21,739 bases of DNA, taken from IMG/VR virus record IMGVR_UViG_3300031951_001378, positions 1-21,739 of that record. One strand, written 5' to 3'. Below are positions 5,436-13,088 of this stretch, piece by piece. Origin of the DNA: a virus. The notes below the pieces were generated by a model. That model worked only from the letters and a program-made list of their open reading frames with translations, had not been told where the DNA came from and did no database searches. Position numbers and translations under genes: made by a program. Within the stretch, counting starts at the first letter, position 1; every line of letters starts with the position of its first letter.

Positions 5436-6495
5436 GAGATTGCTCCTTAGAGTAGAATTCTAGATTCGCCGTAAGGCGAGAGTCATTCGGGCTCAATTCT
5501 ACGGCTTTGGTTCCGTATTGAAATGCCTTATCGAACAAACCTAAGCGATACGAGGCTATGGCCGCGTAATCCCAGGGAGCCGATCCCCAGGCAAATTCTT
5601 CACATAAATACTCTAAAGGCTTTTCTGTTATCTCCAGGGCGCTCTCTGCAGCGTCTAGACAGTCAAACCAACGGTTATTTTCGTAGTAAAGCTTGGCTAG
5701 CTCTACGTAACCCTCTCTACGATCTGGGGCTTCTTCTACAGCTTTCTTTAACCAATCTTCTTTTTCTACAAAGTCTTCCATCATTTTAGCTATATACCTC
5801 ATCGATGCTGCTCGTTCCGGTTTCCATACCGCCTTTGGTAAGGAAAGATGTCGTTTAAACTCTTCTACGGACTCAGCAAACTTTCCGTAGAAGAAAAGCT
5901 CTCTGGCAAAGTAAAAAGCGTTGCGATCGTCATATGGGTCTTCTTTTACAGACTGAGCAAGTAGTGGGAAGTATTGAGATCTAGGCTTTGTGTTATCAGC
6001 GTGATGGTGGATTTGTAAGGTTGTCCACCCTTGAACTTCATCCATACGATCAGTAACCAGTACCTCATGAACCGGATGTTTCCACCTATACCCGTGTCGT
6101 CTGTGGATTTTGTCCCCGCCGTATTGTAGGCCTGGGCTTCCATCCTCGTTCCAATTCCACGTATATTGGTACCTAGGTCTGGTTATGTTTGTGTTGGAGA
6201 GGGCCTCTAATTCCTTACGCCATCCAGGAACTAGAACCTCGTCCATATCAAGGGCTATGCAAAAATCAATATCACTTGGTAGTAGGGCTAGAGAAGCATT
6301 GCGAGCATCATCAAACCTCCAAGGCTTGACGCTAATTGTGTGGCACACAATTCCTAGGCTCTCAGCTACTGCCTTGGTATTGTCTGTAGACCCGGTATCG
6401 GCTATGAGCAAATAATCTGCTTCTTTAGCGGATTCATACCAAGACTTTATAAACTGCTCTTCGTTTAGTGCTATCGTATAGACGGCTATTTTCAT
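5419..6495 (-). CDS. Family-2 glycosyltransferase with helical-repeat C-terminus, 358 aa
   Basis: The N-terminal GT-A domain (about 1-160) shows IALNEE (8-13), ADTGSTDNT (32-40) and the metal/nucleotide-binding region ALDMDE (81-86), followed by a His/Trp-rich acceptor region (RRHGYRWKHPVHE, 132-144; IHHHAD, 162-167). These are standard features of family-2 inverting glycosyltransferases using a nucleotide sugar. Residues about 175-345 form repeated helical pairs (FYFARELFFYGKFAESVEEF, YVELAKLYYENNRWFDCLDA, AIASYRLGLFDKAFQYGTKA), typical of TPR repeats for protein binding. ATG 6495 was chosen over TTG 6510 because of GGAG 9 nt upstream. It sits inside a fibre gene cluster, so I infer glycosylation of a phage virion protein; modification of host envelope sugars is the alternative. 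Confidence 0.9.
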   Translation of the reverse strand: MKIAVYTIALNEEQFIKSWYESAKEADYLLIADTGSTDNTKAVAESLGIVCHTISVKPWRFDDARNASLALLPSDIDFCIALDMDEVLVPGWRKELEALSNTNITRPRYQYTWNWNEDGSPGLQYGGDKIHRRHGYRWKHPVHEVLVTDRMDEVQGWTTLQIHHHADNTKPRSQYFPLLAQSVKEDPYDDRNAFYFARELFFYGKFAESVEEFKRHLSLPKAVWKPERAASMRYIAKMMEDFVEKEDWLKKAVEEAPDRREGYVELAKLYYENNRWFDCLDAAESALEITEKPLEYLCEEFAWGSAPWDYAAIASYRLGLFDKAFQYGTKAVELSPNDSRLTANLEFYSKEQSLADNV

Positions 6496-6510
6496 GCCCT
6501 CATGCTCCAA

Positions 6511-6621
6511 TTATTCTTCTGGGTAAACTAAGTCGTAACCTACGACCACTCCTTCATCGTTCTTTACTTCGAACTTTTCTGCCCCAGTTTCTGGGTCAAT
6601 TCCTAGGCTTGTGCGAATCAT
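6511..6621 (-). CDS. Small acidic protein, 36 aa
   Basis: ATG 6621 overlaps the TGA of the 608-codon fibre gene in an ATGA arrangement and the frame ends at TAA 6511, encoding [20 protein letters not shown] and then [16 protein letters not shown]. The same frame is open upstream to 6753, but that part lies inside the fibre gene and reads like noise, so the start is placed at the overlap. The composition is acidic and beta-like, with no cysteines and no recognisable domain. Coupled translation with the fibre gene suggests a related late function, such as a small chaperone or fibre accessory. That is inference. Confidence 0.65.
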   Translation of the reverse strand: MIRTSLGIDPETGAEKFEVKNDEGVVVGYDLVYPEE

Positions 6622-8444
6622 GAGAACCTTCCCCAAACACTTACTGTGCTGGATGACATAGACGATATTGTTGTAGGTAGATCTGTTTGAGCAGCCACTG
6701 CTCCGGTAATTCTTGGAGATAGTGTAGACATAGTTGCAGGTACTGAGCTCCAAGCAAGCTGTAGATTTCCTGGAGTAGATGCCAAGACTATAATTCCAAG
6801 AGCGTATCTAGTTCCAGCAGTCAAGGTATAGCTTGCAGGAAAACCACCAGTGGTGTCTAGAGTTCTTGTATAAAGAGTGTTAGTAGTTCCAAATAGTGTT
6901 GGATCAGTAGCGGTTCTAGCCACTAATGTAGCAGTGTTTCCTGAGACTGTGTAAATACCAAAACGTATTAATGAAGCTCCTGTTGTAGCTATGTTTGCTG
7001 AAGCAACGCTAATAGAGGTAACTGCGGCTTCCCAAGATGGGGTAAACATAGTTAAATAAACGGTTCCAGAGGTAGGGGTTCCTGTGAAATTACCTATGCG
7101 TGGGTACACATCTACTATAGAAGTAGTTTGATTCATAGGGCCAGCATTAGCTACTAGAGGGTTGCTCCAAACTAATCCCGTAGTCTCATCAGACTTTGCC
7201 GATAAGAATAGGCCATTTGCGCCAACTGCTAGGTTGTCCACTGCCCCATTTGCTGTAGCGGCAAGTAAATCTCCCTTTGCCGTTACAAGGTGAGTTCCTA
7301 GAAGAGTAGTAGTTTCTGCAGGAACTGTAACTGTTACATCAGCTACAGGATCTGTAAATGAGAGGGTAGTCTCAAAATCATTTGCAGTGCCTTCGACAGT
7401 TATGGAAGAGTCTGATAGGTATAGGCCTGAAACTGTTGGGCTAGTTAAAGTAAGCCCGGATACTGTAGCGGCAGTTCCTCCAAGGGATACCGAGGTAGAG
7501 CCAATGGTTACGCTAGAGTTAGCAAGCTTTACGTTAGTTACGTTAGCATCAACAATCTTTGCGGTAGTTACTGTGTTATCTGTAGGGGTGCGGGTATCTG
7601 AAAGACGAGTATCAGATCCGTATACAACTTCTGTTGTAGACGCATTGCCCGTTGCTGGGATATTCTTTGTAGAGGCGGTTCCAAGACCAGTTACCTGAGT
7701 ATTAGCAATGCTTAGAAGCGATTGATCTAGACCAAGAATTGCGGAAGATGCAGTCCCAGTATTTGTTATAGGGCCGGTTACGGAGATTACTCCGGAAGGA
7801 CCGACAATCTGTCCTGCGCTATACCAACCTTGAATATCGCTCCACACATAAATATCACCATCAGAATCCACAATGTATGCGTCATTCTGTGTAGGTGTTG
7901 GGGTCGTAGGTAAGTTTGCTGGAGTTGCAACGCTACCAATTAATTTAATTGGAATACCTTGTGGACCAGTTGGACCGGTAGCACCCGTTGGGCCTGTTAC
8001 TGTTGAGTCAGCTCCGGTTGGTCCTGTTGGGCCTGTTGGACCTTCTGGTCCTGTAGGACCAGTTACTGTTGAGTCAGCGCCTGTAGGTCCGGTTGGTCCG
8101 GTTGGGCCAGTAGGGCCTGTGGGACCAGTAGGGCCTGTTGGTCCTGTAGGACCAGCGGGAACTGTAAAGTTATAAATAGCCGCTGTTGGAGTTCCAGAGT
8201 TAGTTACAGCGGCAGAAGATCCAGGGGCACCAGTTGTTACAGTACCAATAGTTGCGGTAGAGCTAGGGCCAGTTGGGCCGGTTACACCGGAAGAATAAGG
8301 AAGGGAGTTCCAAAGCTGAGTTCCATTACCGACTTTAAAGCGTCCGGTATCGTATTCATAACCTACTTCACCTTGAGCAAGCAAAGGGTTATTAGAGGAC
8401 CATGCAGCAGCGGTATCGCGGCGGAATTGAATTTTAACAGCCAC
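6618..8444 (-). CDS. Collagen-like tail fibre with Mtd-N-like head domain, 608 aa, GTG start
   Basis: Residues 3-50 ([20 protein letters not shown], then [17 protein letters not shown] and WNSLPY) match the small N-terminal domain found in phage fibres and in major tropism determinants (Mtd_N type). Gly-Pro-Thr triplets occupy about 54-60 and 98-163. A GD.Y.W module (165-216, IPIKLIG...[17 protein letters not shown]) follows. Residues 220-430 are fibre-shaft-like ([40 protein letters not shown]). The C-terminus (about 437-608) is a beta-rich tip with Trp, Tyr and Thr. GTG 8444 has AGGAGA upstream. It follows the 118-residue collagen-like gene by 10 nt. A receptor-binding fibre is the likely role. 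Confidence 0.88.
   Translation of the reverse strand: MAVKIQFRRDTAAAWSSNNPLLAQGEVGYEYDTGRFKVGNGTQLWNSLPYSSGVTGPTGPSSTATIGTVTTGAPGSSAAVTNSGTPTAAIYNFTVPAGPTGPTGPTGPTGPTGPTGPTGPTGADSTVTGPTGPEGPTGPTGPTGADSTVTGPTGATGPTGPQGIPIKLIGSVATPANLPTTPTPTQNDAYIVDSDGDIYVWSDIQGWYSAGQIVGPSGVISVTGPITNTGTASSAILGLDQSLLSIANTQVTGLGTASTKNIPATGNASTTEVVYGSDTRLSDTRTPTDNTVTTAKIVDANVTNVKLANSSVTIGSTSVSLGGTAATVSGLTLTSPTVSGLYLSDSSITVEGTANDFETTLSFTDPVADVTVTVPAETTTLLGTHLVTAKGDLLAATANGAVDNLAVGANGLFLSAKSDETTGLVWSNPLVANAGPMNQTTSIVDVYPRIGNFTGTPTSGTVYLTMFTPSWEAAVTSISVASANIATTGASLIRFGIYTVSGNTATLVARTATDPTLFGTTNTLYTRTLDTTGGFPASYTLTAGTRYALGIIVLASTPGNLQLAWSSVPATMSTLSPRITGAVAAQTDLPTTISSMSSSTVSVWGRFS
7956..8153 (-). repeat. Gly-Pro-Thr triplet repeat region of the 608-aa fibre
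   Basis: This codes residues about 98-163: near-perfect G-P-T triplets, interrupted twice by a GADSTVTGP element. The DNA is a series of 9-bp units of the form (g/a)cc(a/t)gt(a/t)gg on the plus strand with codon variation. Such repeats form trimeric collagen-like shafts in phage fibres. Confidence 0.9.
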
Positions 8445-8454
8445 TTATGGTCTC

Positions 8455-8811
8455 CTAACCAAGAACGTTTCCGGCATCAATAGTTGGTGCGCCACCGTAT
8501 ATTGTATTAGCTGCGCCGCCATCTATGTTCTGAAAGATTGGGCCAGTTGGTCCAGTAGAACCTGTAGGACCTGTAACACCTTGTAAACCTTGTGGTCCAA
8601 TTGGACCAGTCGGACCAACAGAACCTGTTGGGCCTGTTACTCCTTGAGCTCCCTGCGGACCTGTGGGTCCCGTTGGTCCAATAGGACCTGTAGGGCCAGT
8701 TGCTCCCTGAGACATGCTGATACGCCAAACAGAGCCGTCCCAGTACCATGTCTGATCCCCGACTGTAAATGTTTGATTTAAAGTGGGGGAGTTAGGGAAA
8801 TCAATGGGCAC
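8455..8811 (-). CDS. Short collagen-like virion protein, 118 aa, GTG start
   Basis: The N-terminal domain (1-35: [20 protein letters not shown] followed by SVWRI) is a short phage fibre head motif with W-Y-W and W. Collagen-like triplets (36-91) have GPTGP, GPQG and GVTGPTGS units. A C-terminal tail, [13 protein letters not shown] (95-107), ends in IDAGNVLG. The GPTG shaft suggests a trimer. GTG 8811 follows GGGAG at 4-nt spacing and overlaps the upstream gene's stop region by less than a codon. With the 608- and 680-residue proteins this is the third collagen-like product in the window, and the shortest; it may act as a minor decoration fibre. Confidence 0.85.
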   Translation of the reverse strand: MPIDFPNSPTLNQTFTVGDQTWYWDGSVWRISMSQGATGPTGPIGPTGPTGPQGAQGVTGPTGSVGPTGPIGPQGLQGVTGPTGSTGPTGPIFQNIDGGAANTIYGGAPTIDAGNVLG

Positions 8812-8812
8812 A

Positions 8813-8974
8813 TTACTCCCAAATCTCTAGCTCAGGATTTAGAGGAGCATCACCGTTAACTAATTTCCATGCTAAATACTGTGAGCTGTCTTCGTCAACT
8901 CTTATCGGAAAGCCCACAGAATCAAAGGTAAAGATTATTCCATCTGGACTTTTTTCAAATTTAGGCGTTGTCAT
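8813..8974 (-). CDS. Small acidic protein of unknown function, 53 aa
   Basis: ATG 8974 to TAA 8813, with AAGGAG just upstream, encodes [20 protein letters not shown], followed by a part containing [18 protein letters not shown] and ending NPELEIWE. It fills the otherwise empty space between a paralogous fibre-like gene and the short collagen-like gene, with 8 nt on one side and near-contact on the other. The composition is acidic and beta-like. I recognise no family, and no metal or catalytic motif is visible. The ribosome binding site and tight fit make it a credible gene. Confidence 0.75.
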   Translation of the reverse strand: MTTPKFEKSPDGIIFTFDSVGFPIRVDEDSSQYLAWKLVNGDAPLNPELEIWE

Positions 8975-8982
8975 TTTTCTCC

Positions 8983-10290
8983 TTAGAATGGGTTATTAAA
9001 TACCCAAACACCTTGGTTAATAGCGTTACTGTATACATTGCCAGCCTGAAGAACAAGAAATTGGTTTGAAGATCCGGTAGTTGATACATGCCAAGTATTT
9101 AAATCTATCTGATGATTGATATCGGGGACAAATTCATTAACATCTATAACATCAAGAATAGTAACCTTATATGTAGTTGGGTTTATAGAAAATTTTACAA
9201 ACTCATATCCTGAAGTAGTCATGGTAATCCAAGTATCAACACCTATGGGCCAAACCATGTTGTTACTCCAGGATCTCCAACTGGGTTGTGGATCAGCAGT
9301 CTCATCTACGCGAGTTATGGTATTTCCGTTTCTAACAAAAATATTTCCATTTGAAGGGTAGTAAATTTGACGATTATTAGAAAGTTCTAAACCCCAACCA
9401 TCAAATAGGGCGTCTCCTCCATCGAAGCCTACAGCAGAAAAATTCCCAGTTACATCGTACCCCCCAGCTAAATTAAGTAAGTCATAGTGTGGGCATCCTG
9501 CGCTGTCACGAAAAACACGCATTCCAGCACCTGCTTCTGGGGAATTGTTTGCTGCCCCAAACTTATGCTTTACAGGCCAAGTAACGCTATACGCTTGTCT
9601 AGACCCAACGGAAGGCGCCTCACTTTGCACTAACGCAACTGAGGTACCATTAAATGAGTAGCTTATTCTTCTAAATAAACCCGTTGCAGTGTCGTATGTT
9701 TGAGCGTGATGATAAGCAATTCCAGTAGCATTATTGTAATTTCCCGGAGCATCTGTATTATTTTGAGGTTGTGCTTGAGGACCACCTGTAATAGTAGTTG
9801 CAGTAGCGGCTACAGCATTGTTGGCAATTCGAAATGCAGTAAATGAATTAGAACCGGCAGCGGGTGAGGTGTGCTGGTGCATGACGTACTTGCCTTGAGC
9901 ATTTACAGTTCCAGTATCAATATTAGTGCTTGTAGAGCTAGTTAAAGTTATGCCTGCAGCGCCAGTACCAACAGTAATTGCGCCCGTTGTTTGATTTACT
10001 CTAAATGGAAGAGCATATACTTCAGCATAAGCGTCGTTTATAGCGTAATGACGGGAGGTAGAAACAAAGTCTCCGCCGCCCAGGTTAAAAGTTCTTCGAT
10101 AAATAGTAGAACTTTGTGTGTAACCCACTGCAGCAGAAGTAGTAAATCTAGCAGAACCTGGATGTACTACTTTAAAATCAATTGGTTTCCTATAAGCACG
10201 AAAGTCTGCCCCAGGATGTTGACGCCATGTAGGTTTTTGTGGTTCAGATTGAATTTTAGAAAATTGACCTAAAAATGCACCATCAGTCAT
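8983..10290 (-). CDS. Fibre-like paralogue C of a three-gene tandem family, 435 aa
   Basis: This is the third member of a tandem family. Family blocks here include the glycine patch (FNLGGGDFVSTSRHYAI), the block LPFRVNQTTGAITVGTGA, ISYSFNGTSVALVQSE, LELSNNRQIYYPSNGNIFVR, GVDTWITMTTSGYEFVKFSI, NPTTYKVTILDVIDVN and a final QFLVLQAG. The regular beta pattern and G/N/T-rich loops suggest a beta-propeller-like or sandwich surface protein, but I cannot name the fold. The start is ATG 10290 (AGGAG upstream); TTG 10299 is in frame but less likely. One base separates it from the previous gene. A virion receptor-binding role is inferred from the cluster. Confidence 0.75.
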   Translation of the reverse strand: MTDGAFLGQFSKIQSEPQKPTWRQHPGADFRAYRKPIDFKVVHPGSARFTTSAAVGYTQSSTIYRRTFNLGGGDFVSTSRHYAINDAYAEVYALPFRVNQTTGAITVGTGAAGITLTSSTSTNIDTGTVNAQGKYVMHQHTSPAAGSNSFTAFRIANNAVAATATTITGGPQAQPQNNTDAPGNYNNATGIAYHHAQTYDTATGLFRRISYSFNGTSVALVQSEAPSVGSRQAYSVTWPVKHKFGAANNSPEAGAGMRVFRDSAGCPHYDLLNLAGGYDVTGNFSAVGFDGGDALFDGWGLELSNNRQIYYPSNGNIFVRNGNTITRVDETADPQPSWRSWSNNMVWPIGVDTWITMTTSGYEFVKFSINPTTYKVTILDVIDVNEFVPDINHQIDLNTWHVSTTGSSNQFLVLQAGNVYSNAINQGVWVFNNPF

Positions 10291-10291
10291 T

Positions 10292-11674
10292 TTATCCAAC
10301 TCCTGTCATTGGGTTTTTGTACACACGTATTGTTGGCCAGTAGTTACGGTCTTGAGTATGAACCATTACAATAAATTGATTATTACTTCCTGTAACACCG
10401 TTACCAAACCACACAGCTCCAGCATCCCAGTTTTGACCTCTTTGCATAGTGCGATTAAAGAAGCTTTCTATAATTGTAACTTTGTAAGTATTTGGGTCAA
10501 TTTTAAACTTTGTCCAGTGACGATCTCCTCCTGTAGAGCAGGAGATCCAAGTATCTACTCCCACTGGTGTGGCATAATAACCAAAGTCATTTCTAGATAC
10601 GTCTAGCCAGTCTGCAGTGGCTGAAACATCAGTCAAAACGTTTCCGTTTCTTAAAATAACTCGTTCATCTTCAGTCCATATAATTTGACGTCCATTTGAA
10701 AGGTCAAATCCATATGCCCTAAACGGACGATCAAATACTCCCCCACAAAATGACGTATCTACTGTAGAGGCTACTACTCCAGTGTTGTTAATAATATCAA
10801 AACGCCCATACCCATTATTATCTAATCTATAGCGGACTACTCCTAAAGTAGAAGAACCAAAATACCCAGTATTATATTGGCTATAGTTAGTTACTACATA
10901 GTTTGTCCCACCTTCTCCTTGAGAAAAAGTAGAAACAACTGCATTACCTTTAACGTTCCTTACTGTTGATAATGTAGTTCCATTATAAGAAGCAACTAAA
11001 TCCACATAACTTCTTGGAGTGGATTCTTCATAAGCATTCATAACAAAGTATGCGGTGTTGTCTCCGTTTGCCCTTGTAGTACCTAACATATAATTATCAT
11101 AAGAACGCACAGGTAAGGCAGAAGTACCTACGTTTATAAAGGACTGTCCAGTTACAGTGTTGCCTGCAACATTACACGCAGAAATAGTGCCACTGTTATA
11201 GGTTAAATTAGGTGGGCCACTAAAGTCGCCAAAACTAAACACATATGTCCCAGAAATTGCCCAAGCTTGTGTACTTGAAGTGGTCGTAGTGTTATTTAGG
11301 TTACCCCAAATTCTAGCACCGGTACCTTCAGTTATTACTCCTGTTGTTTGATTAACAGTAAAAGGTTTTACATAAACTTCTGTAGAGTACGTTTCTGGAG
11401 AGGTTCTTAAAATAGTAAATTGAGAGGAGGCGTATGAAAACTGGCCCCCACCATGGTTAAATAATCTATGGTCCTGAATAGTTCTAGGAACAATGCAATT
11501 ATTGGTGTCAAACCCTGTAGCTAACATGCGCTTTGAGTCTACTAATGCAAACGGGGAATCAGCATATCCGTTTGGTCCCCAAGCGCTATCTGGCCTAATA
11601 GTTGTACCAAAACCCCTATTGGCAGATTTCTTACGAGTTTTAACTAATTCATTTAGTGGAAGTATTCCGTCCAT
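10292..11674 (-). CDS. Fibre-like paralogue B of a three-gene tandem family, 460 aa
   Basis: This is the middle member of the family. It has the same order of blocks as its neighbours: a glycine patch (FNHGGGQFSYASSQF), VKPFTVNQTTGVITEGTGAR, VASYNGTTLSTVRNV, FDLSNGRQIIWTEDERVILR, PVGVDTWISCSTGGDRHWTK, FKIDPNTYKVTIIES and NNQFIVMVHT. It shares the C-terminal blocks more closely with paralogue C than with A. ATG 11674 directly abuts the upstream stop (0 nt), with AGGAAG upstream. The N-terminus (first 40 residues) is not shared and could be an anchoring segment. No enzymatic motif is visible; a surface adhesin is the best guess. Confidence 0.75.
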   Translation of the reverse strand: MDGILPLNELVKTRKKSANRGFGTTIRPDSAWGPNGYADSPFALVDSKRMLATGFDTNNCIVPRTIQDHRLFNHGGGQFSYASSQFTILRTSPETYSTEVYVKPFTVNQTTGVITEGTGARIWGNLNNTTTTSSTQAWAISGTYVFSFGDFSGPPNLTYNSGTISACNVAGNTVTGQSFINVGTSALPVRSYDNYMLGTTRANGDNTAYFVMNAYEESTPRSYVDLVASYNGTTLSTVRNVKGNAVVSTFSQGEGGTNYVVTNYSQYNTGYFGSSTLGVVRYRLDNNGYGRFDIINNTGVVASTVDTSFCGGVFDRPFRAYGFDLSNGRQIIWTEDERVILRNGNVLTDVSATADWLDVSRNDFGYYATPVGVDTWISCSTGGDRHWTKFKIDPNTYKVTIIESFFNRTMQRGQNWDAGAVWFGNGVTGSNNQFIVMVHTQDRNYWPTIRVYKNPMTGVG

Positions 11675-13075
11675 TTATCTTCCTTGCCTTCCGTGTCTTA
11701 TAACCCTAATTTTTGCTCGAGTACTCATGTTTAGCTCGCTTGGAGTAACAGTTAAGAAAAACTGCCGATCAGTACCAGTCATGAGAAGACCGCTATTATT
11801 GTAAGCAGCATTTATTCGATTAAGAGTTTTAGTGCCCCAATTAATATTAAAACTGTCTAAGTATTTAACCTCTAGCGTTGCTGGATTTATGTAAACTTTT
11901 ATCATTTCAACTGGGGTTACAACATTTGGGAGCCACCAAGTGTCTTGAGCTACAGGATTCATTTTAATAGCCAGATTTCTCCCACTACCAGGTATTACTA
12001 GGCCAGCAGTAGGGCCTTTTCTTATTTGTTCAGTAACATTTGTTACTGCGTATCCGCTTCCAGGAGTTCCAATTCTAAATACATGGGCATCTCTAGTAAA
12101 AATTAGGGTTGTTCCATCAGATAGTTGGAGTCCATTAATATCTGGATAATGAACCTGTGGATTTCCCCCCAGAAGAGTATTTCCATTTAGGGTTGAAACC
12201 GGGGCTAAAACATTGTCAAGAGCTTGAAATCTTGTTGCCCCAGCACTAGTCACAAACTGTCTAAAACCTACAGTAGCTACAGCGGTTCCCGCCTCAAAAT
12301 TAGCGCTCCATTGAGGAGCAATAGGAGTTGTACAGTGCCATTGACTTAAACTGGTGTTTGTAGCATCTAAAGCATTTTCTCTTACTTTAGTAAGAGTAGT
12401 ACCATTGTAAGAGTATACAAGATCATACGCACCAATTTGAGTTCCAGACGAGTTATGCGTTCTCGCTCCTGGAGCAAAATAAGATGTGTTACCGTTTCTA
12501 GTTACAGACTGCTCATGGTTATTATTATAAGAGGCGTGTGCTAGTGGCGCACCCACGTTATTTGCTGCTCCAGCAACTTGAGATTGTATACCAGATACGG
12601 TGTTATTAGATACTGTCCAAGCGGCTATGTAAGTTTGCCCTAAATAACCGAAAAACCATGCATGGCTTCCCGCGCCACCCCACATTGAGGTTGAGGTTTC
12701 TGCACCAGAGGCACTATTAAAGATAACTTGAGCGCCAGTACCAACAGTAATTGCACCCGTTGTTTGATTTACTTGAAAGGGTAATACATACAGCTCTGCG
12801 CCAGACGGACTTCCTTGACGATAGTAGTTAGTTGCGGCAAAAGAATACTGATTTCCGCCGTGATAGTAAGTTCTGTTATAAACAACTGAGTTTGACTGCA
12901 CTCTAGTTGCCGTGTTTAATGCCGTAGTAGTAACAAGTTTAAGGTCTACTGTTGGGTCCCCAAATTGAACTAAGTCGGGATAGGGACGGAGCCAATCTCT
13001 AGATTTAGTTTGTCGACCTTCTAAAGACTTTTCTAACTTAGCAATTTCGTTAAGTTTGTAGATATCGTTAGACAA
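11675..13075 (-). CDS. Fibre-like paralogue A of a three-gene tandem family, 466 aa, TTG start
   Basis: This is the first member of the family. It has the glycine patch (YYHGGNQYSFAATNYY), LPFQVNQTTGAITVGTGAQV, LVYSYNGTTLTKVRENAL, LQLSDGTTLIFTRDAHVFRI, INPATLEVKYLDSFNINWG and DRQFFLTVTP, and ends in a basic tail (RVIRHGRQGR). The C-terminal half is the most diverged of the three. Translation starts at TTG 13075: AAGGAG lies 6 nt upstream and the next Met in frame is far inside. The gap to the 864-residue fibre gene is 13 nt. The role is inferred to be a virion surface protein that recognises host or environmental glycans. Confidence 0.75.
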   Translation of the reverse strand: MSNDIYKLNEIAKLEKSLEGRQTKSRDWLRPYPDLVQFGDPTVDLKLVTTTALNTATRVQSNSVVYNRTYYHGGNQYSFAATNYYRQGSPSGAELYVLPFQVNQTTGAITVGTGAQVIFNSASGAETSTSMWGGAGSHAWFFGYLGQTYIAAWTVSNNTVSGIQSQVAGAANNVGAPLAHASYNNNHEQSVTRNGNTSYFAPGARTHNSSGTQIGAYDLVYSYNGTTLTKVRENALDATNTSLSQWHCTTPIAPQWSANFEAGTAVATVGFRQFVTSAGATRFQALDNVLAPVSTLNGNTLLGGNPQVHYPDINGLQLSDGTTLIFTRDAHVFRIGTPGSGYAVTNVTEQIRKGPTAGLVIPGSGRNLAIKMNPVAQDTWWLPNVVTPVEMIKVYINPATLEVKYLDSFNINWGTKTLNRINAAYNNSGLLMTGTDRQFFLTVTPSELNMSTRAKIRVIRHGRQGR

Positions 13076-13088
13076 CTTCTACTCCTTA

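Noticed and set aside
6622-6753. Upstream extension of the 36-codon gene to position 6753
   Set aside because: This part is inside the fibre gene and reads as irregular sequence; the ATGA overlap at 6621-6618 gives a better start.
7873-8175. Plus-strand Pro/Val/Gly repeat frame (GPVGPVGP) and similar frames at 17461-17772 and 18916-19302
   Set aside because: These are antisense shadows of the collagen-like repeats; the 9-bp unit reads as another triplet pattern on the other strand.
6618-8444. Diversity-generating retroelement suggested by the Mtd-N-like domain of the 608-residue fibre
   Set aside because: No reverse transcriptase, no template/variable repeat pair and no C-type lectin end are visible in the window; this N-terminal domain is also common in ordinary fibres.
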